64,000 nt of DNA, taken from Shewanella woodyi ATCC 51908 (GTDB lineage: Bacteria > Pseudomonadota > Gammaproteobacteria > Enterobacterales > Shewanellaceae). The position numbers and the translations under genes were made by a program. Shown piece by piece: positions 17,102-27,032 of this stretch. The notes below the pieces were generated by a model. The model was given only the letters and a program-made list of their open reading frames with translations, had not been told where the DNA came from and searched no databases. Positions within the stretch are counted from its first letter, which is position 1; each line of letters starts with the position of its first letter. The stretch covers positions 4,650,001 to 4,714,000 of the forward strand of contig NC_010506.1 of assembly GCF_000019525.1 (NCBI RefSeq). The letters run 5' to 3'.

Positions 17102-17133
17102 AAGCCCTTGGTAATCACTACCAAGGGCTTTTT
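17102..17133. terminator. Bidirectional intrinsic terminator
   Basis: AAGCCCTTGGTA (17102–17113) and TACCAAGGGCTT (17119–17130) form a perfect 12-bp stem with loop ATCAC, flanked by A-rich and U-rich runs on both sides. It serves dsbI from the right and was probably also the terminator of the SIMPL gene before the IS separated them. Confidence 0.9.
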
Positions 17134-17205
17134 CGAAAGTCACACAAGTACTAATATCAATCAGTACAATTAATTTTCCATCTAGTAAGAGCTTAATCGA
17201 TCACA

Positions 17206-18654
17206 TTATTTAAAGAAGCTTACTGAGTTTTGCCCTTGCGCTCCATTAAGCACAGCAAACTCGCCGTTCACTAAAGCCAAACCTTGAGGATTACTCACGC
17301 CATCGAAGCTGTACGCAGCATCAATACTATTGGTTGCCATCGTCATCTCTAAAACTTGTTTAGCGCTATGATTTAACAGGTAAGCCTTATCTTGCTCGAT
17401 AGCTAAACCAGTCACCATAGGGAAGGTCTCTGCAGGGTTGATAATTTTAGCTTCACTGTTGAGCTCAAAATCTTGGTTGCTGAAACGAGAGATCACAAAG
17501 TTATTACGCACTTTAGCTGGAAGAGTCACAGTAACGTACTCTTGAGTCGCCGCATCCCAGCCTAAACTACCGATATAGTTGTATTTAGCACGAACAGTGG
17601 AGAAACGACTACGTTTCAACTCCTTCACGCCATCTGTGCCATCCATAAACAAGTAGTAACTGTCGGAAATTTTTGCTAATGGATCGTATTCAAGACGCAC
17701 ATAGCTCTTATGATCTGCGGTCACTAACACACTATTATCGCCATCAAAGGCAACACCTGTAAGGTTAGATATCTCAACAGAGAAAGCACCATCGATCATC
17801 ACAGAAGCCAACACTTTATCCAATTTACCGTTGAGAAAGTGTACCCAGTTATCACTGGTCACCACGGCATAGATATCACTGTTAGCGCTGTAACTTATTC
17901 CAGTCGCCACGCCAGTGATCTCAGTTGGTAGCTTCTGTGTTCTCAAAGCGTTCAAGCTCGGCTGATTACTCACCTCACTTCCCTCAACCTCTGCCATATT
18001 GGCAAAATCTGGACGCTCAATGGCGTAGCTGCCACGCGCAGATAGGGAGGAGAGTTTAGGCCAATTAGCCGTAGACCAAACAATCTTGTCACTGTCGAAA
18101 GTCATACGATATGGATCGCTCTGACCGATAAATGGAAAAGGCCCCGTTTGGCTAAACGCCTGCACGATATTGAAACCAATCACCACAAGGAACACCATCA
18201 CAGTCGACCTGTTTAACAAAGTCCAGCTGTTCTTATCCTCTTTCTCACTTAGCTTATCGCCCTGTAACATCAGCAATACCGCAGCAAACAGCAGGATAAC
18301 GAGGAACACAACCATCACCCACACATAGGTGTGCACGCCAAAAATAGCTGGGCCAAAGCCTTGGCCAATATCTTTCAAGATGTGGTTCGAACTATGACGA
18401 TAACCAGCCCACAGACCGTAAACTGAGGCCAAAATCAGTGCACCAAGGTATTTTGGCTTTAATCCATAACGAGTAATGAAGATAGCAATCAGAGCTACCA
18501 ACACCATCGCAGTACGCTCTTGCCAACATAAAATACAGGGAGTATCACCCAATCCATAACCTAAAATGATGCAGGCGATCCCCACTGGCAATGCAATCAG
18601 TGCCATAGCAGCAAGGGAAACGATTTGGTTTACAGTTGATTCTTTCATTTTCAT
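17206..18654 (-). CDS. dsbI: DsbI-like disulphide oxidase with C-terminal propeller-like domain
   Basis: 482 aa, far longer than the ~175 aa of DsbB. The N-terminal ~190 residues have DsbB-type membrane helices with the redox motif CILC at 40–43 followed by WQER, and a further helix near 155–170. The C-terminal ~300 residues are soluble with repeated short strands (GVATGISYSANSDIYAVV, LTGVAFDGDNSVLV, VTGLAIEQDKAYLL, PQGLALVNGEFAVL), consistent with a β-propeller. Apart from C28 in the first helix there is no other Cys, so the second Cys pair of DsbB is absent. This architecture and the small gene just upstream match the dba–dsbI pair of Campylobacter and Helicobacter. Expected role: passing electrons from a periplasmic Dsb oxidase to quinone. 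Confidence 0.78.
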   Translation of the reverse strand: MKMKESTVNQIVSLAAMALIALPVGIACIILGYGLGDTPCILCWQERTAMVLVALIAIFITRYGLKPKYLGALILASVYGLWAGYRHSSNHILKDIGQGFGPAIFGVHTYVWVMVVFLVILLFAAVLLMLQGDKLSEKEDKNSWTLLNRSTVMVFLVVIGFNIVQAFSQTGPFPFIGQSDPYRMTFDSDKIVWSTANWPKLSSLSARGSYAIERPDFANMAEVEGSEVSNQPSLNALRTQKLPTEITGVATGISYSANSDIYAVVTSDNWVHFLNGKLDKVLASVMIDGAFSVEISNLTGVAFDGDNSVLVTADHKSYVRLEYDPLAKISDSYYLFMDGTDGVKELKRSRFSTVRAKYNYIGSLGWDAATQEYVTVTLPAKVRNNFVISRFSNQDFELNSEAKIINPAETFPMVTGLAIEQDKAYLLNHSAKQVLEMTMATNSIDAAYSFDGVSNPQGLALVNGEFAVLNGAQGQNSVSFFK

Positions 18655-18658
18655 ATTC

Positions 18659-18826
18659 TTATAGGTTCCCTGCCGGTACTAACATGCCCCAGGTAGCAAT
18701 CACCCAGATAAGAATGCTCATGCCAATGCTGGCACACAGACAGATATCAGCCATGCGCTGCTTATGTGGCTTAAAAGCCACCAAATAAGCGGTAAAGAAG
18801 ATGAGACAGAAGAGTAAAAATTCCAT
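18659..18826 (-). CDS. dba: Dba-like small membrane protein
   Basis: A 55-aa ORF absent from standard length cut-offs. It starts at the ATG at 18826 and ends 4 bases before dsbI. It has two hydrophobic helices (MEFLLFCLIFFTAYLVAF and ASIGMSILIWVIATWGMLV) joined by a basic loop KPHKQRMADICLC. Size, topology and position immediately upstream of dsbI correspond to Dba, the small partner co-transcribed with DsbI in epsilonproteobacteria. Identity is inferred mainly from context. Confidence 0.62.
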   Translation of the reverse strand: MEFLLFCLIFFTAYLVAFKPHKQRMADICLCASIGMSILIWVIATWGMLVPAGNL

Positions 18827-19437
18827 AGTTTAATCCAGTTATAATAATAAACGGCCGTCGAAATCAAACACCCAATCTAAAGTGAGTCTCGCTCAAAAAA
18901 GCCTCCACTCACCCTGTTCCCCAACGAAGATCGTTAACGGTATTTGATCAAACGAACTCACAATGAAAACCTGCTCGATAACTCAAGTTCACCGATAGTT
19001 TTCGCTGGACAAAGTAACAATTCAGACAGGAAATTGATGAGAGGTAACTCATAGGAAACCCCAATAAAATCAATCCTAATTTTAATTTTGAGCGTGAGGT
19101 TTCACTGTATAACAATCTGTGATCACACCTATTTTTAGGTATCTACTTAGTGTGAACTGAATTTGATTGCTAACAGCTCATTTCATTCTCAACATCAGAG
19201 CAACAGACTGCTGAATTAGGCGACAAAAAAGTGACAAAACACGCTTTTGGCTCCTCCTAGTTGATAGCTTGAAAATCGATTTGAACCTATTTGAGATAGA
19301 TCAAACAACTAGATTGTTAACTCAAAAATATGGCGACAGAGATAGCGATTTACTATATAAGCTGGCTGTCATGATTTAACCAGCATTAAAAACTTATTTA
19401 GGTGAGCAAGACTTACCAAGTATATAGAGAAGTAAGC
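18827..19437. other. Intergenic region between divergent dba–dsbI and HD-GYP sensor genes
   Basis: About 610 bp of AT-rich sequence with no credible ORF. It contains an FNR/EtrA-like half-palindromic site (listed separately) and must hold the promoters of both transcription units. Confidence 0.6.
19291..19304. promoter_or_regulatory. FNR/EtrA-like binding site
   Basis: TTGAGATAGATCAA differs from the FNR consensus TTGAT-N4-ATCAA at one base. It lies about 145 bases before the HD-GYP sensor start and about 465 bases before dba. CRP half-sites are similar, so the regulator cannot be fixed by eye. Confidence 0.4.
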
Positions 19438-22260
19438 ATGAAAAAATCCGTCTCTTTCAGAACCTTTATCACAGGGATCTCCACCTCGATAATCCTACTA
19501 TTGAGTGTTGTTCTGATTAAGGTGAGCATCGAACATTCACGAGAGGTCACCACTAGCCTTTCGAGAGATATCATCGATAGTCATGCACAAGTGCTTAAAG
19601 CTAAAATAGAGCTCTTAGAAACGCCGTTAACCACCATTCTTGATACATTGGCGTTCACGGATTTCGTCAATGCCAAACTGGAGATTAACAATCCAGAGTG
19701 GTTAGGTACCTTGGCAAAAATTTTGGCCAATAGTCCACATCTATCAACCCTCTATTTTGGTCATAAAAATGGCAACTCGTTTGTGGTTAGGCCTATCTAT
19801 GACCGCAGCGACAGCATTAAACTCAACGCCCCAGACAACACCGCCATCATGGTGGACTTAAATCAATTCAATGGTCTGCAAAAACGCATATTCTTCAACA
19901 AAGAGATGCAAGTTATCAGCGCATTTCCTTATGACAATCAAAATTATGATCCCCGAGTCAGACCTTGGTTTATCGAAACCAAAAATGGCGGTGAAATCAA
20001 TGTCACCGAGCCTTACTATTTCTATTTTTTCAAGCATTTTGGCATCACATTTTCACGGCGTACCTTAGATAACAGCAGTGTGATCGCCGCAGACTTCACC
20101 TTAGACTCACTCAATGAAGCCCTGCGAGATCTCACCTACTCAACCAACTCACAAACCTTTCTCTTTACTGAGAAGGAGGGGTTACTCGCCAGCAATCAAA
20201 CAATTAAAGTTGATGACCCAACCAAAAAGGTTACCTTAAAAGATCTAGAGATCAGCCAATTTGTCCCAGCGCTAAAAAGCGTCAATATTAAAGGGGAAAG
20301 CCACAGCATTGAGTGGCAAGGCCATCCTTGGCAACTGATTATCACCCCTATGGTGATTGGTAAAAATGAGACCCTCTACCTTGTGAACCTGATCTCGTTA
20401 AACGATCTTCTTGCCAACTCTAATGAGTTTCGCACCGAGCTCATCATGTTATCTATAGTGATCGTGACCTTGTCACTGCTCATCGTTTTTGCAGCCACCA
20501 GCCGCGTAGTCAGGCCGCTCACCTTTCTGGTCGAGTCACTGGATAACATTCAACACTTTGTCTTCAAGCATCGCCCCTATCGTAGTTCAGGTATTACTGA
20601 GATAGATAAAGTGAATGAGAACATGCTGATAATGGAAAAGGTGCTGCGCGACTTTATCAGTAACTTAAAAAGTGTAGCCCGCTCAACAGAGCCTAAAGAG
20701 GTCTCCCGCTCTTTGGTATCTCAAGTACAAGAGATTTTAAATTCCGACACTTGCTTACTCTTTATCAATTCACGTCAATCCCGTGCTGAACTTTCGCTGT
20801 CAGCAGGAATAGGTAATAAACAAAACATTGAGCTGCAGGCACTATTCGATATCAACCCAGCAGCTTTCAAACAGCCAATTTATGAGTTAACCAAAGAGGA
20901 ATCTGAACTCATCGCAGAGAAACATCACACCTGTTTCTTGATGTCCTTAATGAATCGAAATAACCAAAATACCGGTGCACTGCTTATCTGCTTCGAATAT
21001 AAAATAACAGCCGATATCCGCAGTAGACTCGAATTTATTCAGGAGTTTATTGGTTTTAATGAGCTAGTGTTAGAGCACCTAGAAGCGATGGAGGAGCAGA
21101 CAAATCTATTCCATGCTTTTGTAATGATGACCGCCAGTGCCGTCGATGTGAAGTCGGCTTACACAGGTGAACACTGTAAGCGCGTTCCAGAGCTAACTAA
21201 GATGTTAGTCGAAAAGGTCGTGCTAGATAGCGAGCATTTCGTCAATTTTCACATGGACAATAAACAGTGGGAGGAGCTATGGCTCGCCGCTTGGTTACAT
21301 GACTGCGGAAAGGTCTCCACCCCAGATTTCATCATGGATAAATCTACAAAATTAGAAACAGTGTATGACCGAATTCATGAAATAAGAATGCGTTATGAAG
21401 TACTAAAACGTGATGCAGATATCGACTACTTGCAGGCCCTTATCGCAGGCCAAGATGAGCAACAGGCCAAGAGCCATTGTGAACAACAAAAACAGACTCT
21501 GGAAGAAGAGTTTGCCTTTATTGCCGAATGCAATTTAGGGACTGAGTTTATGGAGGAGGATAAGCTTAACCGCTTAGAGAACATAGCCAAAAGACACTGG
21601 CTCAGAACCTTGCCTGATAATATCGGCATCTCTCACCAAGAGCAGGTAAGAAAAACCTCACAAACACTCCCCATTAGCGAGCCTGTACTGGCGGATAAAG
21701 CTGAGCACCTTTACTGCTGGGATGATAAAAAAAGGCTGCCTACTAACGGACTACGCGACTTCAAGATAAAGCAGCCTGAGTATCAATACAACCGAGGAGA
21801 GTTGTACAATTTAGGCGTAAAAGCTGGCACGTTAACTGTGGAAGATCGCTACAATATCAATGAACATATTGTGCAAACCTATCTAATGTTAGATCAGCTG
21901 CCCTACCCTGAGCACCTAAAGAATGTACCACTTATTGCTGGCAGCCATCACGAGCGTATCGACGGTAAGGGCTACCCTCTACAGCTAGCAGGCGAGGAGA
22001 TCCCATTGCAAGGTCGCATCTTGGCCATTGCCGATGTATTTGAAGCATTAACGGCATCTGACAGACCCTACAAAATTGCTAAACCGATCAGCCAAGCCTT
22101 AACCATCATGGCTAATATGGTCAAAGACCAACATCTAGATAGGGAACTATTTGATCTCTTCATCCAAACCGATGTTTACAACAAGTACGCAAGCCAATAC
22201 CTGACAGAGCAACAGACTGATAGCATAGATATCGACAAAATCCGCAGTATATACCTCTAG
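19438..22260 (+). CDS. Membrane sensor with dCache, GAF-like and HD-GYP-type phosphohydrolase domains
   Basis: I start at the ATG at 19438 (940 aa); a GTG 36 bases upstream is less likely because the N-terminal membrane helix begins right after the ATG. A periplasmic dCache domain follows (about 40–310), with YDPRVRPWF and TEPYYFYF typical of the family. A second helix near 335–355, a HAMP-like linker and a GAF-like segment (about 410–545) come next, then an HD-GYP-type domain. HDCGK is at about 621 and [11 protein letters not shown] at about 837; the ~160 extra residues between them compared with a normal HD-GYP domain are a helical insert. Predicted c-di-GMP phosphodiesterase responding to a small periplasmic ligand. 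Confidence 0.86.
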   Translation: MKKSVSFRTFITGISTSIILLLSVVLIKVSIEHSREVTTSLSRDIIDSHAQVLKAKIELLETPLTTILDTLAFTDFVNAKLEINNPEWLGTLAKILANSPHLSTLYFGHKNGNSFVVRPIYDRSDSIKLNAPDNTAIMVDLNQFNGLQKRIFFNKEMQVISAFPYDNQNYDPRVRPWFIETKNGGEINVTEPYYFYFFKHFGITFSRRTLDNSSVIAADFTLDSLNEALRDLTYSTNSQTFLFTEKEGLLASNQTIKVDDPTKKVTLKDLEISQFVPALKSVNIKGESHSIEWQGHPWQLIITPMVIGKNETLYLVNLISLNDLLANSNEFRTELIMLSIVIVTLSLLIVFAATSRVVRPLTFLVESLDNIQHFVFKHRPYRSSGITEIDKVNENMLIMEKVLRDFISNLKSVARSTEPKEVSRSLVSQVQEILNSDTCLLFINSRQSRAELSLSAGIGNKQNIELQALFDINPAAFKQPIYELTKEESELIAEKHHTCFLMSLMNRNNQNTGALLICFEYKITADIRSRLEFIQEFIGFNELVLEHLEAMEEQTNLFHAFVMMTASAVDVKSAYTGEHCKRVPELTKMLVEKVVLDSEHFVNFHMDNKQWEELWLAAWLHDCGKVSTPDFIMDKSTKLETVYDRIHEIRMRYEVLKRDADIDYLQALIAGQDEQQAKSHCEQQKQTLEEEFAFIAECNLGTEFMEEDKLNRLENIAKRHWLRTLPDNIGISHQEQVRKTSQTLPISEPVLADKAEHLYCWDDKKRLPTNGLRDFKIKQPEYQYNRGELYNLGVKAGTLTVEDRYNINEHIVQTYLMLDQLPYPEHLKNVPLIAGSHHERIDGKGYPLQLAGEEIPLQGRILAIADVFEALTASDRPYKIAKPISQALTIMANMVKDQHLDRELFDLFIQTDVYNKYASQYLTEQQTDSIDIDKIRSIYL

Positions 22261-22297
22261 CTTACTCATCCATTAAAGTAAGCAGGCAAGCTTGCAG

Positions 22298-22323
22298 CTG
22301 CCGTTAACACTAAGATAACGGCA
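22298..22323. terminator. Hairpin between convergent genes
   Basis: CTGCCGTTA (22298–22306) and TAACGGCAG (22315–22323) form a perfect 9-bp stem. It lies between the convergent HD-GYP sensor and lipoprotein genes. No proper U-tract follows, so terminator function is tentative. Confidence 0.45.
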
Positions 22324-22333
22324 GATAAAACCC

Positions 22334-23482
22334 TTATAATCTAGATACTTTTTGCATAGCATCGCTATAGAAAAATGCCGAAAGCTTATCTGGATCCACC
22401 TCAACAAAGTCCTCAGGTACCAACTCTAAGTTAAACTGAAGCCTTAATGCCTGATAAACCTGACTCGCTCTTTCATGTAGCCCGAGATCAATCAGATTAT
22501 TTAAGTAGATAGCGTAGGCTATCGCATCATTAGGTTGAGCCTTGATATAGTGGCTAAACTGCTCAAAAGCATAATCATAATCCTGTTGCTGCAATGAGTA
22601 CAAAACGCCAACTAACGCATAGTTAGTCTGTATATAACCTAAGTTTGCCATCGCCATACTACGCACATATTTAAACTGTTCTAAATCATCTTGTAGCATA
22701 TAGAGGTATCCCCAAAACGCGCTATTTTCAGGGGTCAAACTAGGTACATATGGATAAGTTTGTCTAAAGAACTCAGCAGATGGGTTAGGGACAACTTCAA
22801 GACTCGCCCAGAGAAAATCATTTAACAAGGTGGGATCTTTCTTAAGTGCTTCTGGCAAGCTATCAAACAGCTCGCTCACCTCTCTCTCCGTTTTTTTAAT
22901 CCCATTCACAGCAGACTGAATCAGATCAAAATACCCACTCTGGTTCAATACCTCTGAGTTATGCAGGTATGAAGAGTAAGCATCTAATCCCGAAGTTAGG
23001 TGATGCAGCATTCTCCAATTTACAACGACTAACTCCCTCTGGCCAATATTTTGAAGATATTTATACTCAATGAGCACAGTGATAGGCAGCTCAGTGAGGT
23101 AGGCACTAAACACTAAGTTATCTCCCTGTACCCCCTCAAAGCGCCACATCTCGGTACCATTAATCTGATTGCTAAATTTAGTACGAACAGTCCGGTAAAA
23201 AGACTCCTCTTCGGAAAGCGTGAGCTCAGGATATCTATCATGGGCATAGCTCAATAAGTGTTCGCGATCCCACCAGTCATAAAAAGCATTCTCTTTATCC
23301 TGATTAAAGGTTTCTGCCATCAAGGCACCTTGCCGATGGATAAATGAGAGCGAAGAGAGTCGGCCACTGTCAGCTCTATTGTCAGCTTGATAGAGATTAT
23401 TAGAAACATTTGAGTTCTGAGTAGACTGACATCCACTAAGTGCAAAAACCATCAAAAACAATGCTGTGATAGTGTAATTCAT
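22334..23482 (-). CDS. Putative lipoprotein with TPR-like repeats
   Basis: 382 aa. The N-terminus MNYTITALFLMVFALSGCQ is a lipoprotein signal with lipobox LSGC. The rest is mostly helical; the C-terminal half (about 230–350) looks TPR-like (QTNYALVGVLYSLQQQDYDYAFEQF then DAIAYAIYLNNLIDLGLHERA). It begins 2 bases after the stop of the DUF3857 transglutaminase-like gene, so the two are co-transcribed and probably act together in the envelope. I do not recognise a specific family. Confidence 0.7.
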   Translation of the reverse strand: MNYTITALFLMVFALSGCQSTQNSNVSNNLYQADNRADSGRLSSLSFIHRQGALMAETFNQDKENAFYDWWDREHLLSYAHDRYPELTLSEEESFYRTVRTKFSNQINGTEMWRFEGVQGDNLVFSAYLTELPITVLIEYKYLQNIGQRELVVVNWRMLHHLTSGLDAYSSYLHNSEVLNQSGYFDLIQSAVNGIKKTEREVSELFDSLPEALKKDPTLLNDFLWASLEVVPNPSAEFFRQTYPYVPSLTPENSAFWGYLYMLQDDLEQFKYVRSMAMANLGYIQTNYALVGVLYSLQQQDYDYAFEQFSHYIKAQPNDAIAYAIYLNNLIDLGLHERASQVYQALRLQFNLELVPEDFVEVDPDKLSAFFYSDAMQKVSRL

Positions 23483-23484
23483 GG

Positions 23485-25503
23485 CTACTTCTCCTTCACA
23501 GAAATGGACTGCTGTAGAATAAACTCGACTCCAGGGTTAACCGGAGCTGAAAAGTCGCCGTTGATAGAACCTGTATAATAAAGCTGTTTATCAACCTCTC
23601 TTAAGGCGTTGATATAATCGAGACTCTCATCTGTATTCAACACTCTCCTATCGATCTCAAACTGGTGACGCTGAACAAACTGCCCATTATAATAAGCTTC
23701 AGAAACATGGTATTTAACGCCATTACTAGTGATATTTTTATCCGTATCTCTGACTTGATAATCAACGCCATCGGGCATAATAAGCTTCAGCGTCTGATTA
23801 ATTGACACAATACTCGGCAGTGATAACGGCTGGGTCCGATTAATCACTTTAGGCAACTCTACATAGTTTTTGATATAACTAGCGAATAGCCCAAAATCCA
23901 TAGCATTGCTATTGTTTAGCCAAAAATCACCAATACGATAATGCTCCGTTATCAATATCTCATTACCGCCCTCAGTTGTGTCGATCAATAAAGCGGGTGA
24001 CTCAAGCTTAATATCTCGATAAAACTTAGCGTAATAGTTTAAATAGTGCTGCTCAATTTCAGACAGCGAAACACTGGATAACCGGTAACGCATATAATCA
24101 GCTTCATGACCTAAATATCGAGTCGTAATATAAAGATCGACAGGCTCTGTATAACTGGATGAAACATAAAGTTGCTCTACTGAAACTCTGTCTAGCCCAG
24201 TATTCCCCGAAGGCATGGCAACCAATGAATCTGTTCCTTTATCTAGCACCAACCCATAACCAAAGTCTGGCTGAGTAATGAAATCAAGGCCTTTAGCCTG
24301 ATAGTTATTGGTCGCATCAATAAAGTATCGCTTCCCATCAAAGTTAACCTCATTAATCACATGATTAAATAAGATGGCAGAGGGAGCACGATCATTGAGA
24401 GTTAACCCAATCCCAGTGTTCACTAAAACCGGCGAGCTAGGTACATCAATTGCTCCTAACAGGGCAATAAGCAGACTGGCTTTATCTTTACAGTCACCAT
24501 AACGACGTTCAAAAACAGTATTGGGGCTGTGGGGGATATGACTATTCTGACCAATCTCAATACCAAAATAACGTATATCTTGTTGGACAAAACGAATCAT
24601 CTCAGCCACTTGCTCCTCTTTGCTCAAGTAGTTTGTGGTGACCTCTTTAATATACTCATTCAATGACCGAGAGGGAGACTCATCAAATTGATAGTGAGAA
24701 ATGGCCCAATTGCTGACTTCTGACCATGAAGGAGTGCTACTAACAAAAACGGTCGGAGACCATAAATAGCCAGCAGGAACCCCCTCTTCGAAGTTATATT
24801 TAGCCACATTAGCAAGTTGCCATTCATACTCTTTGCCAAATCGACTCTGCGTAATTGTCGCAGGAGGATTATCATTACTTTGAATATTGAGTGGCTGACC
24901 GCTTGCGTTAATAAACCTGACATGAACTTTATCTATCGCAACTTCCCAGCCCATTGCATAGCTACTACCGAACTCTTTACCATAAACGGGATTGCGGCCC
25001 TTAATACTGTACTGATAGCGGATCGTGTCCCCTACCCTGACATCTTTTAAAACAATAACAGCGGTCGCTAGGCCATTAAATAGGTCATTACTTAGCTCCT
25101 GCTCTTGATTAATAACATTAATTCTGGCGGTTTTTAACCTGTCGGACCAAATATCCCTGCGCTCGATCTCTACAGTGTGCAAAGTAAGCTTTTCAAATTC
25201 AGGATTAAAGGTTAGCTCAATTTTAGAGAGCTCTTTTACCCCTTCCTGATTCAGTGCTGTGGCAGCAAAATCTTGGTAATACTCATTACTCTTATCAGTA
25301 AACCTGTCTTGTCGACCTACAAGTCTGTAATGAACAGGAGCTTTCTCTTTATTGATTTTTTGCGGTGATAAAGCTTGAGTGACAACCCAATCACTGGGCT
25401 CTCCTAGGGTGATTTCATACTCCCCAGACTTAATCTGCTTTGCTTGAATCACAGACGAGAATAGTACAAAAAATATAACGCTTAATCTTATTATAGTTTT
25501 CAC
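23485..25503 (-). CDS. DUF3857 / transglutaminase-like secreted protein
   Basis: I choose the GTG at 25503, which has AGGAG about eight bases upstream and begins a signal peptide (…IIRLSVIFFVLFSSVIQA), giving about 672 aa; the frame extends 60 bases further without a good start. The first ~230 residues match DUF3857. A transglutaminase-like domain follows, with its nucleophile C338 in RYGDCKDKAS, then His in FNHVINEV and Asp in FIDATNNY, so the catalytic triad is present. The substrate is unknown; related pairs are thought to act on peptides or envelope polymers. It is co-transcribed with the lipoprotein downstream. Confidence 0.83.
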   Translation of the reverse strand: MKTIIRLSVIFFVLFSSVIQAKQIKSGEYEITLGEPSDWVVTQALSPQKINKEKAPVHYRLVGRQDRFTDKSNEYYQDFAATALNQEGVKELSKIELTFNPEFEKLTLHTVEIERRDIWSDRLKTARINVINQEQELSNDLFNGLATAVIVLKDVRVGDTIRYQYSIKGRNPVYGKEFGSSYAMGWEVAIDKVHVRFINASGQPLNIQSNDNPPATITQSRFGKEYEWQLANVAKYNFEEGVPAGYLWSPTVFVSSTPSWSEVSNWAISHYQFDESPSRSLNEYIKEVTTNYLSKEEQVAEMIRFVQQDIRYFGIEIGQNSHIPHSPNTVFERRYGDCKDKASLLIALLGAIDVPSSPVLVNTGIGLTLNDRAPSAILFNHVINEVNFDGKRYFIDATNNYQAKGLDFITQPDFGYGLVLDKGTDSLVAMPSGNTGLDRVSVEQLYVSSSYTEPVDLYITTRYLGHEADYMRYRLSSVSLSEIEQHYLNYYAKFYRDIKLESPALLIDTTEGGNEILITEHYRIGDFWLNNSNAMDFGLFASYIKNYVELPKVINRTQPLSLPSIVSINQTLKLIMPDGVDYQVRDTDKNITSNGVKYHVSEAYYNGQFVQRHQFEIDRRVLNTDESLDYINALREVDKQLYYTGSINGDFSAPVNPGVEFILQQSISVKEK

Positions 25504-25594
25504 AGGTAGTGCTCCTCCCTTAGACAAGTTCAGAGTATCACAACCCATTAACATAGGTAGCAAATAATATCCGCACTGTAATTTCTAAACCTGA

Positions 25595-25810
25595 TCAAGA
25601 GCTAACCACCGCTTCTCTTTCCTTTTTATACTCTTCATAACTTGGTTTATTTGCAGACTTACAGTCATTGATCTGAGACTCCGACACAGCCTCACTTATA
25701 CATTGACTCTCTTGCTGCTCTTGACCAAATTGATATAGCTCTTTGTTAGTGCAACCTGTTATCGCTACTGTTAATGCCAGTGGCAGTGCCATCCCTAATA
25801 ATGTTCTCAT
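25595..25810 (-). CDS. Small putative lipoprotein
   Basis: 71 aa from the ATG at 25810, chosen because it opens the signal peptide MRTLLGMALPLALTVAITGC; an ATG 24 bases upstream is possible. Lipidation is predicted at the Cys of ITGC. The mature ~50 residues are hydrophilic with two Cys (SQCISE … NDCKSA), which may form a disulphide, and end in a Lys/Glu-rich helix. Transcribed in the same direction as the DUF3857 gene about 90 bases downstream. No family recognised. Confidence 0.6.
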   Translation of the reverse strand: MRTLLGMALPLALTVAITGCTNKELYQFGQEQQESQCISEAVSESQINDCKSANKPSYEEYKKEREAVVSS

Positions 25811-25942
25811 CACGGCCTCTCCTTTCATCATCACCTTGGCTAATACCTGTTCATCCTAAACAAAAAACGGTGGTGTCACCATGGTTAATTAACGACCAAC
25901 CTCTCGGCTTGCTTCACACCATGGCGGCAAGAACTCCCACCA

Positions 25943-26842
25943 TTAAGCAGGCCAAAGCCATGCGGCACCTCGGACACCCGATGAGCCACCAAAGCGGTTC
26001 TTCACCACAGGGGTCATACACTCACCGCCAAGCACATATTGAGATAACAGCCGAGGTAATCTAGGGTAGATGGCATCGACATTAGACATGCCGCCACCCA
26101 ATACGATGATATCGGGGTCGACTGCATTGATGATATGAGCTAACGCGCGCGCTAACCTATCCATATAGCGCTCAAAAGCCTGTGTAGCAACACTATCTCC
26201 CGCTTTCACCAAGGCCATAATCTGGCAACCAGAGCTAACAGGTTCGCCGCCTCCTTGTTGATAGTCTCGTATAAAACCTGTGCCAGAGATAAAAGTCTCG
26301 ATGCAATCATGTTGGCCACAAAAGCACTGGGTACTCCTATGTTCATCAGCCATCATCCAAGGAAGTGGATTATGGCCCCACTCACCACTTAGCCCATTGC
26401 CACCTTCATGGACTCGGCCCACCACAGCTAAACCGCCACCACAGCCAGTTCCGATAATTACGCCAAACACTAAAGCCTTGCCCTCTCCTGCACCGTCTAC
26501 AGCTTCTGATACTGCAAAACAGTTTGCATCATTGGCCACTTTAACCTCTCGCCCTAACCGTGCTCCTAAATCCTTATCTAACTGATGGCCATTAATCCAA
26601 GTGGCATTGGCATTTTTAACTAGCCCAGTTTTAGGTGAGATAATTCCTGGGATCCCAACACCTACTGTGGCTCGCTTGCCTAACTGCACCTCCACCTCCT
26701 CCACTAAACTGACGATGGCATCCAGAGTTAACTCGTACTCTCTGGGAGTCGCGATCCGCTTTTTAAATAACTCGTTGCCCAACTCATCTAAACAAACAGC
26801 TTCAATCTTAGTACCACCCAAATCAACGCCAATCCGTAACAT
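25943..26842 (-). CDS. mak: ROK-family sugar kinase (fructokinase/Mak-like)
   Basis: 299 aa. The N-terminal phosphate loop is [16 protein letters not shown], the ATP/sugar region includes [15 protein letters not shown] and [19 protein letters not shown], and [14 protein letters not shown] is typical of ROK enzymes. The zinc motif H…[12 protein letters not shown] and ISGTGF follows. The sequence is closest in memory to manno(fructo)kinase Mak. It phosphorylates a hexose in the cytoplasm. The TonB receptor and Na+/sugar symporter genes at 29–37 kb could supply the substrate, but it has its own transcription unit. The exact sugar cannot be read from the sequence. Confidence 0.82.
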   Translation of the reverse strand: MLRIGVDLGGTKIEAVCLDELGNELFKKRIATPREYELTLDAIVSLVEEVEVQLGKRATVGVGIPGIISPKTGLVKNANATWINGHQLDKDLGARLGREVKVANDANCFAVSEAVDGAGEGKALVFGVIIGTGCGGGLAVVGRVHEGGNGLSGEWGHNPLPWMMADEHRSTQCFCGQHDCIETFISGTGFIRDYQQGGGEPVSSGCQIMALVKAGDSVATQAFERYMDRLARALAHIINAVDPDIIVLGGGMSNVDAIYPRLPRLLSQYVLGGECMTPVVKNRFGGSSGVRGAAWLWPA

Positions 26843-26969
26843 CTATCTAGTCCCGTTAATCAATCAAACATGGATCTGAAGAGCGCCCTCTAGGCACCTG
26901 ATAGGCATAAAACCCATAGGAGTAGCAAAATTAAAGTGCGGCCAGAGTACGTTCGATTATTTTATGAAA

Positions 26970-26998
26970 GAGGAGGTTTCTATCACGCAAACCTCCTC
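26970..26998 (-). terminator. Hairpin downstream of fecR-like gene
   Basis: GAGGAGGTTT (26970–26979) and AAACCTCCTC (26989–26998) make a perfect 10-bp stem. On the minus strand only UUU follows, so it is a moderate rho-independent terminator for the sigma/anti-sigma unit. Confidence 0.6.
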
Positions 26999-27032
26999 TC
27001 ATTGAATAGCTGTAAAGCCCATCTGTAGGGGA

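Noticed and set aside
18930-18960. TTTGATCAAA palindrome as an FNR site
   Set aside because: The half-sites are directly joined without the four-base spacer, so it does not fit FNR or CRP.
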